From: Setaria digitata
Taxonomy: Eukaryota; Nematoda; Chromadorea; Rhabditida; Setariidae
DNA length: 64,000 bases
Reading direction: 5' to 3'
Assembly (NCBI GenBank): GCA_003640385.1
Contig: RCAB01000141.1
Location: forward strand, 1 to 64,000
The first letter of the stretch is position 1, and every line of letters starts with the position of its first letter. Below are positions 1 through 11,962 of the stretch, one piece after another. The notes under the pieces were generated by a model. The model saw nothing but the letters and a program-made list of their open reading frames with translations. It ran no database searches and was not told where the DNA came from. The position numbers and the translations under genes are program-made.

Positions 1-108
1 TTTTTTTTTTTGCATTCAATATTATCACTTAATTCACTCTTGGTCAATATATTTGTCAAATTATGGTCAAATATTCGCTTGCTTTCTTAAATTCTAATCA
101 CTTTTCAG

Positions 109-230
109 ATCATTTTCCAGGTTACAAACTTATGGAATCCCTGAATGTTGGTAAGAAGCAACAATCCATTGCGGAAAACTAATTATTTCTTAACAGTGCG
201 TTTAAATATAAGGGATTTAAACATGTAAAA
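109..230 (+). CDS. Candidate last exons of a gene entering from the left (weak)
   Basis: A 42-nt segment (109-150) lies between a good acceptor (CTTTTCAG) and a good donor (GTAAGAAG). After a 46-nt candidate intron ending TTAACAG, a second open segment starts at 197. Two reading frames stay open through the first segment. One gives HFPGYKLMESLNV and stops soon after the second acceptor at about 229; the other runs to about 261. Both splice signals are strong for so AT-rich a region, but no domain can be recognised. The 46-nt intron is short compared with the other introns here. The call rests on splice signals only. Confidence 0.2.
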
Positions 231-521
231 TTTATTTCGTGCAAAATTTTAAAAATTTTTTGAGCTTGCCATTTCCGAACCAATCATTCGTCATCATTAA
301 TTTCATTTAAGGAAACTTATAAGATTTCTCTTTTATTGAATAATTTACTTATGGTACATTTCTGGGATCGCAGCATTGTAAAACTTTCGAGTAAATTTCG
401 TTTTGCCTTTTTTATACTTTAATTATTGTAAATGATTTGATGCAATTTCATTGTTTTTTCTATGAATTTTAAACACGAAAAGTAATAAATGAATGATTTT
501 GTTGAAAAATTGATATGAAGC

Positions 522-811
522 TTATTCAAATGACAAATTTTTTTTTCGACTTTGACTTTTTCTTATTGCCCAGGATTCATCTTCAATTACATTAATCCTT
601 TCAGGTATATTGACCCCTTCAGGTACACTAACCTTTTCAGGTATGATAACAGCTTCAGCTTCTCTAATAGGTACGCTAGCCACCAGCTGTATAGCACGCA
701 ATTTTAATGTGAAATATTCTAAGAACCCATCTTAAAGTACCTGTAATAGCATACAATTCAGCGCTCCGACTTATTACCTTTTGGAGTAGCCGATGTTCCA
801 TTAATTAGGTC
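522..811 (-). CDS. Candidate 3' exons of an unknown minus-strand gene
   Basis: Two segments read on the minus strand join in frame. Exon 811-778 (34 nt; acceptor ATTGCAG, donor GTAATA) starts DLINGTSATPK. Exon 718-522 (197 nt; acceptor TTCTTAG) ends in TAA at 522-524. The second exon holds three copies of a six-residue unit of the form PE(K/G/R)(V/I)(S/N)(V/I), encoded by an 18-bp DNA repeat, followed by a basic tail (AIRKSQSRKKN). The 59-nt intron and the matching phases (1+2) support it, and base composition is less AT-rich than nearby. I found no upstream exon in a compatible phase, and no family is recognised. It could also be a non-coding tandem repeat that happens to be open. Confidence 0.25.
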
Positions 812-1072
812 CTGCAATTATCTAATTTTCTTGGTCAAGCGAAAGGTCAAGGATCGAGCGTCGGATGTATAAAAGACAGAGTAATTATTGCATAGTTGGA
901 TGTGGGATTTAAAAAAGAAAGACATTAGAAACCGTTATTTTTTAAAACTACTTCTACATAACTGAGAAGGTAAGCGATCTCTTGATATATATAGCTTCCT
1001 TTATTATCCTCGAGTACTCAGTTACATTTAATCATTTATAAAGTCTGTTTTGGCAGCAATTGCTGAGACTGT

Positions 1073-1200
1073 CTATTCCACGTAAACGTGCACGTTTTCT
1101 CAACATAGGACGCAATTCTCACGTACTTTTTTTATTCCATCATTTTTCCTTTCTGTTATCTAGTCCACGTACTCGTATGCGTTTTCTCCGTTTCACACGC
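1073..1200. repeat. Diverged CACGT-containing duplication
   Basis: Two imperfect 25-bp copies, each starting TCCACGTA and ending TTTTCTC, lie about 85 bp apart (near 1078 and 1163). The sequence after each is also related (both contain CGCAATT). Several CACGT/ACGTG cores are present. A short open frame runs through it, but it needs a non-ATG start and looks incidental. Confidence 0.4.
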
Positions 1201-1242
1201 AATTTCTTCCTGCTCCTTTCTCTTCGCCCTTCCTTTTCCCAT

Positions 1243-4200
1243 TTTCACTGTGCCAAAATTTGAATATTCGTTAAAATTGACAAATAGGAAATGACATTAC
1301 TGCAAGCATATTGGAATTTGCCTCACTGAGCAGATCAAATTTCATAAATTATCGATAAACTTTACTCCTCCAACTCTCAATTCTTTCTCTTTCCTCTCTC
1401 CGCATTCAAATTGAAAGAACACTTTTCATATCAATTAATAAGCGATAATTCTATCATTACACTGATATATCAAAAATTTCGAGCACTATCGGTTATTACT
1501 GCTTATAGCAGAAAATTGTTTACAGTTATTTATCATTACTTATCATGTTTACAGTTATCATCATTGGTGTTGATAAAAATACGATAGTTAGTTATGAAGG
1601 AAATAATAGATTATCAACTGTCAATAACACTTATTAGATTGCTTATCCTAAGCTTCATTTAATCAGACTTACTTCTTCTTTTGCAACTAAATTCATCATG
1701 AAATTGCCATAATCACTGCTTATCAATATCGCTAAGATTGTCTTATTACGCACAGGAGCGTGATTAAGCTCTAATGCACAATAAAATGATCAATTTCAAC
1801 AAAAACTTCACTTTCTACAGTCTACTTCACAGACTTCTAGTCGTTGTGGAACTCCTAGGATCTTTATTTTTCTCCACGCATGCGTGATTCTTTCGATGTC
1901 ACCATTTCTCCATATTTCATCATTACTTTATTTAATATTTCCATAGCTAAAATTTCAGTTCATTTTCTAGATCTTTTCATTTTTAAATTTACCACTATCT
2001 TTTTATCAGGAAAAAAAAGAAAAAATTTACAATTTAAATTACATATTTCATTAATGTTTTATTTCAGACCAATAAATTACGGCACATTTTGTCAGGATTA
2101 ATTTTATAATAATTTCTTGAATTATATTGTTAGCTATGGGAGAAATATGATGTATGTTATCAATAATTAATATAAAATCCATATCCTTTCATTTGTAATG
2201 TCCACTCTTTCGTTGACCATATTTCCTTGCGGAAATTGTAATAGCATTGTGCATTGATGCATTTGATGCAAATATTTATTAGTTTGTTAATTTTAACATT
2301 ATTCAATATAACATAATTATTGGATTTTTATATTTTTACTAAATGATTTGTCAAATTTTAGACTTTGAAAAATTTTAAATTTCATTAAATTTTGTTGCGA
2401 TTTCAAAATTCATAACAAAACATCGAAGCGAAAAAGAACAAGTAATTTAACAGTTCCTTATAATGCTTTCTTTAATCTTTCAGTGGGCTAACAATGAATA
2501 TCTCTTTCAAAAAAGATAAAAACAAGAAATGAAAATCTCAAATTTTCATACCTTGTTTTATCCATTTGAATTTTTGACTGTTTTATTTTATAGGATTCGC
2601 AATTTCATTTTCTTTTTAAAATACATTTTTATTTGAGTATGCTTAACTACTGCCACATTTTCTTGAAAAAAAAAATTTTTTTTTTTTTTGAATTATTGTT
2701 GTCAGTTGAAATTTGAATGAAAAAAAAGACAGCGAAGCAAATAAATAGAAAGAGAAATTTTTATAAGAGAAGTGAAGATGAAGAAAGATAACGTTTCATA
2801 TTTGGACATTTTTTTTTCTTTATTTTTCAAATGTTCGGCGGTGAAGCCTTTGAAGTAATGGAAAGAAATGAGAAAAGTTTTACTGGTCGGTGGTAAAAGC
2901 ATGTAGTTGACTTCAATTCATTCACTTCGCCCATTTTTATCAACTTCTTAAAATTCTAAAAATCTTAATTTTTTTTTTCAAAGAAAAAGGAAATTTTTTT
3001 AAAATAATTTATATTTGTTTATTATCAATGTTGCAATTACAAATTTCCTCTCTTTTAAATTTTGTTATCAAAGAACTGAGAAAAATGGAAAAAAAAACTT
3101 TCTGTTTCATTTTAAAAACAAAAAGCAAAAAAAAAGTGAAATTTTTTAAAAAAAAAAGAAAGAAAAAGAAAAAAAGTTGCTTTAAAATCGTTTTTTGTTT
3201 ATTGAATGGTTTAGTGTTGTCAGTTTTTTCCTTTCTGTCATTCCAGTTGTATCTTACAGCTTCAGGAAAAGCTTTTTAAAATATTTCACTTCTTTCTTCA
3301 TTTAAGATAGACAAATTTCAAATTATTATTTAAAAATAGAGGAATTCAATGTCATTATTTAACAGTTACAATTCTAAATTTTAGTTTTTTTCTTTCTTTA
3401 TTCATTTTTTTTTAGGGATGGAGAAGAGTGGTATTTTTCAACAGTTAATTGAATTAATTAATCACTGAAGAATAGTTTGGCTAAATAAAAATAAAATGAT
3501 TTTTTTTTAATCAGTATTCTCGTCCAGAATGCAAAAAATAAATAAATATTGAAAATGATAGGAATAAATTTCCATTCTTCACGTAATTATAATATTTTAC
3601 AAAACGCATTTCGAAATTTTACTTTTAATTATTAAATGAATAGAAGGGGATTTTAAAAATTTTTGTTCAATTTGTTTATTTATATGAGAAATAAAGCAGT
3701 TCTTATAGGAACAATGTCATATCAATTTTGTTATCAGTTCTTTTATTGCCTAAAGTGGTATTATATCATTTGAAATTTTTATGATTTTTTAAGTCAGCAA
3801 CATAATTTCTGTTTTATTATGGGGCATTCTTTACAAAATTTCATCATCTAATTTCGGTTATAATTTAGTAATACTGATAATATCTAATATTATAAAAACT
3901 TTAGAAAATTCCAATTTTATCATATTTAGCAACTTAATAAAAAATCCCAAAGAACATTAATAATTTCATTTATTTTTTATCAGTGTTTTATGAATTGAAA
4001 ACTTTATTTCACAAATTAAATATTAACTCAAATAGTAAGTTTTTATTATCAATGATTTTTAGAAGTTTGTATAACAAAAATGTACTGTAAAATATATTTT
4101 AAGAAAACAAAATTCTGAAGCTTAACTTCATTTCATTTTATATTCCTCATGTAGATAGTTGCTTGATTTGAATAAACGAAATCATTTCTTAAATTAATTC

Positions 4201-4820
4201 CATGCCAAAATTTTAATTAATTCCATGCCAAAATTTTGATATGATCATTTTACGATGTTCAAAGCAATCTTTTAATTCTTTTTAGTAGACAGGTAAAAGG
4301 TTGAATAATTCCTTTCACTGCAAAGTCGTTCCTCATATTCAGAATTTAATCCGAAATTGATCCTTTATTACATCATCTTTATATCCATGCTTTTTTTTTT
4401 ATCATTATATCACGCTGATTACTGATATAATCTATAGCTTCTTCTACTATATTACTGATATAATCCATAGATTCTTCTTCTACATTATCATTCTGATATC
4501 TAGATGTATACGTACAATTTCATTTGTAGTATTTAGAACAGTTTGCTTAGCTTCTGAAAATTATTTCTTATTTTATTATCATTCTGCGAGAATTTTTCGC
4601 ATAATATTGCTCCATTAAACGAATATTTAACGATTTGACATGAATTATCGATATTGATACCAACAGATCGCAATTAATCACTGATAACTAACTCGATTAG
4701 GTTATCCCTCATCAGAAATGTTTAAAGCAGTAACTGTTCCACAACACCCATTCATACGACTTGCCAATTAATGATCAGTAGCACATTTCACTAATTGGAT
4801 CAGTTGTTATTGTACATACA
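1243..4820. other. Gene-free AT-rich DNA
   Basis: No open frame with protein-like composition or consistent splice signals was found. The stretch holds poly-A/poly-T runs (2670-2690, 3110-3175), the GATA-like cluster at 1518-1745, a 22-bp tandem duplication of TTAATTCCATGCCAAAATTTT at about 4193-4236, and a diverged pair containing ACTGATATAATC at about 4418-4483. Confidence 0.6.
1518..1745. promoter_or_regulatory. Cluster of GATA-factor-like TTATCA sites
   Basis: Six TTATCA/TGATAA hexamers occur in about 220 bp, including a direct repeat of GTTTACAGTTAT followed by TATCAT at 1518 and 1547. TGATAA is the core site of nematode ELT-type GATA factors. The motif is common throughout the AT-rich DNA of this window, so the cluster may only reflect local duplication. 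Confidence 0.25.
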
Positions 4821-4822
4821 TA

Positions 4823-5104
4823 ATGGTGTGCATGTTTAGTTACTCTCGAATGGTAATGCGAGAGGAAAAGCTTATTCTAGTAGTAATCGCATTTTTAATT
4901 TACTCAATAATAAATGCCCTTCCAACAACACAATTATTGACCAACCAAATAAATTTTATTTACACTTCAACTTCTATTGCTGCCCCATGTGGTTGTTGGT
5001 CACCATCATTTATTTCTTATCTTAATTACACTAATCAATTGATAATTCTATCATTTGTTAATATCTCATGGAACTTACTTATTCTATTTCAAATTTATTT
5101 TTAA
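4823..5104 (+). CDS. Small ORF with signal-peptide-like start (weak)
   Basis: An ATG-initiated frame of 93 codons. The N-terminal part reads like a secretory signal: basic MREEK, then a hydrophobic stretch LILVVIAFLIYSIINA, then polar residues. The rest is Ile/Leu/Asn-rich with two NxS/T sequons and two cysteines, and ends at TAA. The DNA just upstream (4640-4810) is a little less AT-rich than its surroundings. No homologue is recognised. It could be a chance frame, or a signal-peptide exon of a longer gene; an exon ending at TGTTG|GTCACC would fit the phase of the proposed vab-1 exon at 23509, but that donor is weak. Confidence 0.2.
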   Translation: MVCMFSYSRMVMREEKLILVVIAFLIYSIINALPTTQLLTNQINFIYTSTSIAAPCGCWSPSFISYLNYTNQLIILSFVNISWNLLILFQIYF

Positions 5105-5328
5105 CATTGCATTCTAGTACTAATAAAATACATGGAATATATTGGTACTAAATGTGAAATCATTTGAATTTCTATAGAGTAATTAATTGTTTCCTAAGTG
5201 ATAAAAGGAATAAATTATGATAATTTTTTAAATATCATATATTACATGTAGAATATGTATTCCTTTTAAAATGATTCCAATTAATTTGACATTTGACAGT
5301 GGCAATCATAAGAATAAGTGCAGACGCG

Positions 5329-5575
5329 TTGATATCATTTAATAATTCATATATGATCACTAGAAATTTTTTGCAATTTAGATCAAAATTATAAAATTTC
5401 CTATCTTTTTTTTTCAAAAGGAAGTTTATATATTTATGAAATAATACTGATATCATTTAATCATTCGCACATAATCAGTCTAAATTTTTTGGAATTTATA
5501 TCAACATTATAAAAATTTTTTCTTTTTTTTTTCCAGGAAAAAAAAATTTAAATATTGTGAAAAATATGATATCAT
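5329..5575. repeat. Diverged tandem duplication, ~119-bp unit
   Basis: Two copies each begin GATATCATTTAAT, continue through a shared AAATTTTTTG(C/G)AATTTA core and an ATTATAAAA segment, and end in a T-run. They start near 5331 and 5450. A further TGATATCAT lies at the right end. The copies differ by many substitutions, so the duplication is old. Confidence 0.6.
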
Positions 5576-8500
5576 ATCATATATTTTTCCTTCTGTCTTC
5601 TGTTTTTGTTGTCTATTTTCAGATTGCCATCAGTGCAAATCTCATTCATACATCTAAGCATTAACATTCAGAATTTCAATTCCTCATTTTCCGTTGAATC
5701 CTCAGAGGAATCCTTATAGATAGCAATATTTTTGTTTGCTAATCTATTCCCAGAAGATTCAATGATAAAGACAGAATTTCTCTTCTTATTGCTTATTATC
5801 ACAATGAATCCTTCTTCTTCCTTTTTTTTTTTTGTCCACATTTTATTAAGTTATCTGCTTTTCTCAATCATTCTGAGGCGAAATGGAGAAGACAAAAATA
5901 AAAAACATCGCTATTTTTTTTATTGTAATTATTTAACTGCCACATTGATAAGCACTGATAAGCTAATTATAGTTTTTTTTTCTCAATTTAATTGAAACAT
6001 ATTTTAAGAAATAAACAAATATTTTGAAATTATATGTCAGTATGTTAACGATATATTGAGCTGCCGAACATTTGCTTGTAAAAAAAGAAAAGAAAATTAA
6101 ATTTAGCATTTAATTGAAATGAACTTTTGTAATAAATAAAACTAAACAGCTTCTTTTTTCCTTTTTTAAATTCACACATCTCGATAAGAAGAAAAGCTAC
6201 AAGATAACGGCATAATTTTTAGTGGAATTTTTATTTTTAACATATAATTAAAATGAACTGTCAAGGTTTATACAATAATGTGATGAAGATGCTTATCACA
6301 ATAATTTTTGCTCATTTCAAGTTGTTGATAACATTTGATATCGTTTGTATCAGTGCCACAAAATGTTTCGAAATGCCAAATGCTTTTACATATTCAACAG
6401 CACTTAAAAATAGAAAATTATTTTGCAATCATTTGAATGCTGCTTAATTTCCTTTTTTTTTTTTTATTTTTTTGAATGAAAAAAGCCATTTTCGTCGCTT
6501 TTTCTGATTCGGCGCCAGCCATCTGATCGCTTATTATCATTTGATACACTTCTTTTGTCATTTAGAATTTTTCAAAAATTGTTTATTTATTTATTTTTTT
6601 TTTTCTTCTAATTATTCGATTTTTATGACCTATCAAAAATCTGTCCCATGTTGAAGGAATTCATGAATTTGGTTGGTGAAAAGTTTACTGATAAGGATGA
6701 TTTGATGTTCGTTCAGTTTCGGATCTTTTTATTTTTGTAAAATATTTTTAAAATTTTTAATATTTTGGATTAATCTAAATTTCAAATTGAATATGCGTAG
6801 AAAATAAAATTATGTATGGAATTATAAAAATTGCAGTATTTGATAGAGAAAGAATTGTTGCACTGAAAGGAAATGAAAATAACTTCGAATGATATGATAA
6901 ATTGTGATTTTTTTTTCTACTTCGGAATTTGCTTTATTTTATTTTTTTTTTTTAAATTTAAGAATAGGCAATCTTCAGGCATAAAAAATTAAAATTAGTG
7001 AGGTCACGAATTATCATCTTATCTTAATCAGCTAATCATGATTATTTACTTTGTTTTGATTAATTAGTGCAGAACTAGCAATCATAAGCTTGTCGATTAA
7101 TGAACCACTGCCATTCATTTTGAACAAAAATTTAAAATATTATGTTATTAAACAACTGTAATTTTAATTAACAATTCACATTTCTAAACAAATACCATTA
7201 ATTCAATGAAAAGACAAAATCAAAAAATAAGTTTACTCGCAGGGAAACTGTGTGAAGCAATTTAATCAATAATTGTTGATTTTATTAAATTATCAGCTTT
7301 TTGATTTCTTCCTTATCAATTTTTATTTTCTTTATTATGCCCACTCTTAGAATTTTATTGCTTAATTGGCTTTGATTTTTTTTTTTTTAATTAACAGTTT
7401 TTTTTTTTAACTTTTAGTTATTTCTTCTTACATACTATTTCAATATATCGAAATGGTAGGAGTCATAAATAAATGAAGTCTAATTAAAACCATTAGTCTT
7501 TTCCTTTTTGTTCCTTTTGCCGCTACTAATTAATATTTGTTTATAAGACCAATTTGAATTAGATAAAAAGAAAAGTGTTAAAATTTATATGTAATTACAA
7601 CAAATACCGTCTTATTTGCACCTGTGCTTAACTTTTGTTTTTTAGCCTTTCACTGTCTAATTAAAATTGATGATATTATTTTAAATTAAGTTTATGTTGC
7701 TTAAAATAATTAATTTCTTTTTTTCTGATGAATAATTTTGGGAAATTTTAGGTAGCAATTTCAAAAAAAAAAAAAAAAAAACGAAAAAAATCAATAGATA
7801 ACAAAAATAATTCATTTCTTATTTCGTTAAACGGAATTTTTGGCTCTTTAAAATCCCTTTCATCGATGATAAAAAAAAATTCACTCCATAGGATTGAAAG
7901 AATTTAAAGATTTCCTTAAATCTGCTTTCAAATTGGAACACAGTATAAAAAGATTTTGATGGTTGATTTATTGCTGTGAAGAATGTTATTATATAAAATT
8001 TTAAAGAGTCAGAAATTTGAGAGGAAGTTCTTTTTTTCTGTTTCTGTGTTTTTTTTTTTAAGAACAATATTTTAACAATCTAAAACACTGCTACCGGGAA
8101 AAAATGATTTCGTTATCTTTCCGAAAAATCTTACAGGATTTAATTTTCGATCCTTCAAATTCGACTTTTTTTCTTTCAAACTTCAACTTATTTTAAAATT
8201 TTAACTCTTTCAGTAGCATAGTTCTCGAAAAAAAAAGAGAAATTTCGTAGGTTTTAGCTAAAGAAAAATGTGTGTATGTGGGTGTTTTTTTTTTTTTAAA
8301 TTTTACAATAATTTAAAAAGTTCAATTTTGTCCAACAGCACCATTGCTACATACTTTCGTACTTTCTATCTTTTCTTTTATGCAACAAACTAAATGAAAA
8401 CCCTAAATACAATTTTTTCACATTTTGAAAAGTTTTCTCACAATTAAAATGATATAAATTTTCATTATTATTATTAAATAAAATATTCTTTGAAATGAAA

Positions 8501-8906
8501 CAGCACCCATGAATGCACGAATGAATTAAAGTTTAGCTCATCTTTCAATCATTTTTGATTTCTTAAACTTTGCTAATTTTCTTTTTTGTAGAAATTTTCT
8601 TTTGTTTATTTCTAATTCATTCTTTTCCTTCTATGCAACGAAATATATCCGATTAAAATTTGAACTTCGATACAACTCACTACTGTGCGTGCATATCCCG
8701 GAAGAGGTTCATTTCCTCTAATTATATTTAAAATTCAAAAATGGGGTTTGAAATTTTGCTTTTTTTCAGTTGGAAGAAATCTGTTTTTTCCTTCGGAAAT
8801 TTTCAATAATTTCATATGACTTGATTGATATTTCGATCATTTTAACTGTCAGATCAGAAACTAAATCACACTGAATTGCAGTTGACTGATTTTAGTGAAT
8901 TTAGTG

Positions 8907-8941
8907 ATAATTAGCCTTAAAATCATTTTAAGGCTAATTAT
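8907..8941. repeat. Perfect 17-bp inverted repeat with 1-nt centre
   Basis: Arms 8907-8923 and 8925-8941 are exact reverse complements (ATAATTAGCCTTAAAAT and its complement) around a single C. A short outer AGTG/CACT pairing extends it imperfectly. This could extrude as a cruciform or be the remnant of a foldback element. No gene is adjacent. Confidence 0.85.
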
Positions 8942-11778
8942 TTCTTCACTGTAATCGTTTAACGCCTGCTCAAATCGATAACATTTGCTGTGATGATAAT
9001 TTTTAACAGTCTCGAAGTGAGATTCTTGATTCATCCAGATAACAAATCTTAGGAAAATGGCGTTAGATTGTAATGGCAATTATTGTAAAAATAGTCTAGT
9101 TGGAATTTCCTTATTTTGGTACTTCTTGTCCTAAAATTAGACAATATTTCGCAGCATCAGAAATTCTATATCAGAATTGGATAATCAAATCTTTGATTTT
9201 TCAACAACTGTTTCTCCGTTTGAAATTTAATTTCATTGTAAAATTACGCCACTTACTGTCAAGAAAAAAAAAAATTCCTTTTCCTAAATGAACAAAATTA
9301 AACTTTAACCAAAAGCATAAAAACTTTGTATGGAAATTTTCCAATTACTTTACATCAGAAGCACAAATTATTTATTCCTCGAGAGAGTTAATTTTGGCTT
9401 CTAGTATAAGTGCCTATCAAATAAAATTAGACGAATAGTTCGGTGATAGAATCGTTTCCATCAAAGTAGAAAACGTCTAATATACAAGTTAGAATTGTCA
9501 TAATTTATTAGCATTTCAAAAATTGTAATTTTTATGAAAAGTCGTAGGAATCGTATTTTGGAAAATTTAGCCTTCAAAATTTTGGAATTTAAAAAACGCT
9601 TCCGACTTCTATCTTAATTAATTCAACTCATTGACCCAATTTTTCTTATTTTCTGGTTTTTATTTATTTATTTATTCTGTTTTATATTTTATTTTATTTT
9701 CTGATTTAATATTTCTTCTATAACAAAAATATAGTGAAATGAATGCAACGAACATATAACTAACATAAAATTCAAATATTGATGTCGTTTCTTTTTTTTC
9801 CCCCAATTTTGTTCATTGTTTGGTATATTTAGCTTTCAAAAATTTGAAATACCATTTAAATACTCAAAAAAAAAAAAAAATTGTATTTTACGAAACAAAC
9901 AAAAATTTTGAGGGACGATTATCGTTTTTGTCTCAAAAAAAGTTTATTAATGTTCTGAAGAGATTTTGTGAAAAGAAACGGAAAGATAATGATCAAAACA
10001 GAATTTGTTATTTTCGAATTCCTCTCAGAGATCGTGCCTCTCTTCCAGCATTTCTAATTCCTTTTATTTTTTCCACTCTCAAATATTTTTTGACAAAAAT
10101 TTCTTAACCTTAAAATATTTCAAATAAAATTTTTATTAGCATTTTTTTTTCTCTTTTTTTTTTTCTGTTTGCAGCAATATTTTGTGCTTTTAGAAAGTTG
10201 AACATTTAGAATGTGTCGATAGAAGAAGCAGATAATTAATTTATTTAAAGTCATAATAGGTAGTTTACCTGAGGTTAAGGTTACAGCAATGTGTATCAGG
10301 AAGATTTTCTTAAAATTATAGCAAGTGGAAAGCATTATTCACAACATACTAATTAGTATTAATTAATTCAAAATTTTCAGAGCAATAAATCAGCGAAAGA
10401 AACGTCGAAAATTTCAATATGCCAAAATTTCTTTTTGGAATTGGCCATCGTTCGTTCAATTTTATGGCAATTTCTTTCTCAATCCCCACTTCTCAAGTTA
10501 ATTAATAAAATTGTTTCTATGTGCTCGTATGGGTCAAAGGTCTAATAAAAGCAGTTATTTGCCTAGGTTTGGCACAATTTTGTTTGTTTATTTGCGAACG
10601 AAAGTAAATGTGTGAATGACAATTAACGTTGTAGAGAAGAGTAGTGGGGAGGAAAATGAAAACGAGGCGAGAGGACACGGAAAGACGTGAGGGGACACGG
10701 AAGAATACGTGAGGATATAGGAATACAAATAAAGTGTTGGACATTTAGGCATTCATTCATTTTTACCTTTTACTTCTTCATTTTGACTGGCAAAGTAAAC
10801 AAATTACTATCAAATTACCTTTGCTAACAATTTTCATTTTCCGTGCTGAACAAATTAAATTTAATTCAATTCAATTTCCTTCCTAGTGAAAAATAATTAA
10901 AATTTTATTTATGGGAATTAATTTTTCTTACACTTTTCTTTTCTTGTTTGACATAAACTTGTAATCAGAAATTAAGATGAAGGAAAATATAATAAATTTT
11001 AGAAGAAATAATAATTAAGCCTTGTTATTCGTACAAAATACTCCCAATTTATTGCAAAAGTAATCCTAATAAACAGACCAAATAATTAATCACGTTTTCA
11101 CCACTTATAGTTGAATTTTAAATTAAAATTAAGTGTAATTGGAATTTTATTAATCATACCGAATTAATTTATCAGTCTTTTTTCTTCATTTTTTAAAACT
11201 AACATTAATGAAAAGATTAACTGATTAATCATTTCCACAGTACTTTTAATTAGATTTAAATTGAAATTAAGAAGAAAAAATGACATGGTACATTTTTGAG
11301 ACAATTCATAACATCAAAAATTTTCTATGAAACTCTGGCTCTTTCTTTGGTCCTTGACATACATAATGAACTCTTCTATAATTTACCATTCATTTTACAC
11401 ATTTCAATAAAAATTATCAAGAAAAAACTTTCTTTTTTTTCCTTCATGAAAAGATGACAAATCTTTGAATTTTTTTTTTTTTTTTTTTGCTTTTTTTCGT
11501 TGTATTTTTTTAATTGTTTTAATTACAACAAAAAGTTTTTAATTAATTTTAAAAATAAAAAAAGCACCCATTTTTTAATTTAATTTAGAAAAAAATAAAA
11601 ATTTTTTTAAATATTCATTTCTGAATTCTTTTTCTTTTTAATATTACAAGAATTGATGAAAGATATTTAAAGAAAACATTAAGTCTAATTTTTCGTTTTT
11701 CTTTTCTACGATAGGTCTCAAGAGAGTTACTTAGCACTCACTTCAGATAAGAAATGGACGAATGAAGGAGAGAGTGAA

Positions 11779-11922
11779 AGAGAGAGAGAGAGAGAGAGAA
11801 GGTCATGGGTCAGGGGAGACAGAGAAAAGGTTGGGAAGAAAGGTTTTTTTTCCTTTTCTTTTTTGAAATGATTTTAAGGTGAGTGACAATGACAGTGGCA
11901 GTGGTAACAAATTAGGAGGGAA

Positions 11923-11958
<36 letters not shown>
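11779..11958. repeat. Two (GA)n microsatellites
   Basis: GA dinucleotide runs at 11779-11799 and 11934-11958 flank a ~130-bp spacer. A minus-strand open frame across them is Ser/Leu-repeat and is a product of the CT repeat, not a gene. Confidence 0.85.

Positions 11959-11962
<4 letters not shown>

Noticed and set aside
1173..1242. Basic ATG frame on the minus strand as first exon of the 522-811 candidate gene
   Set aside because: The possible donor leaves one base; joined to 811-778 this gives an immediate stop.
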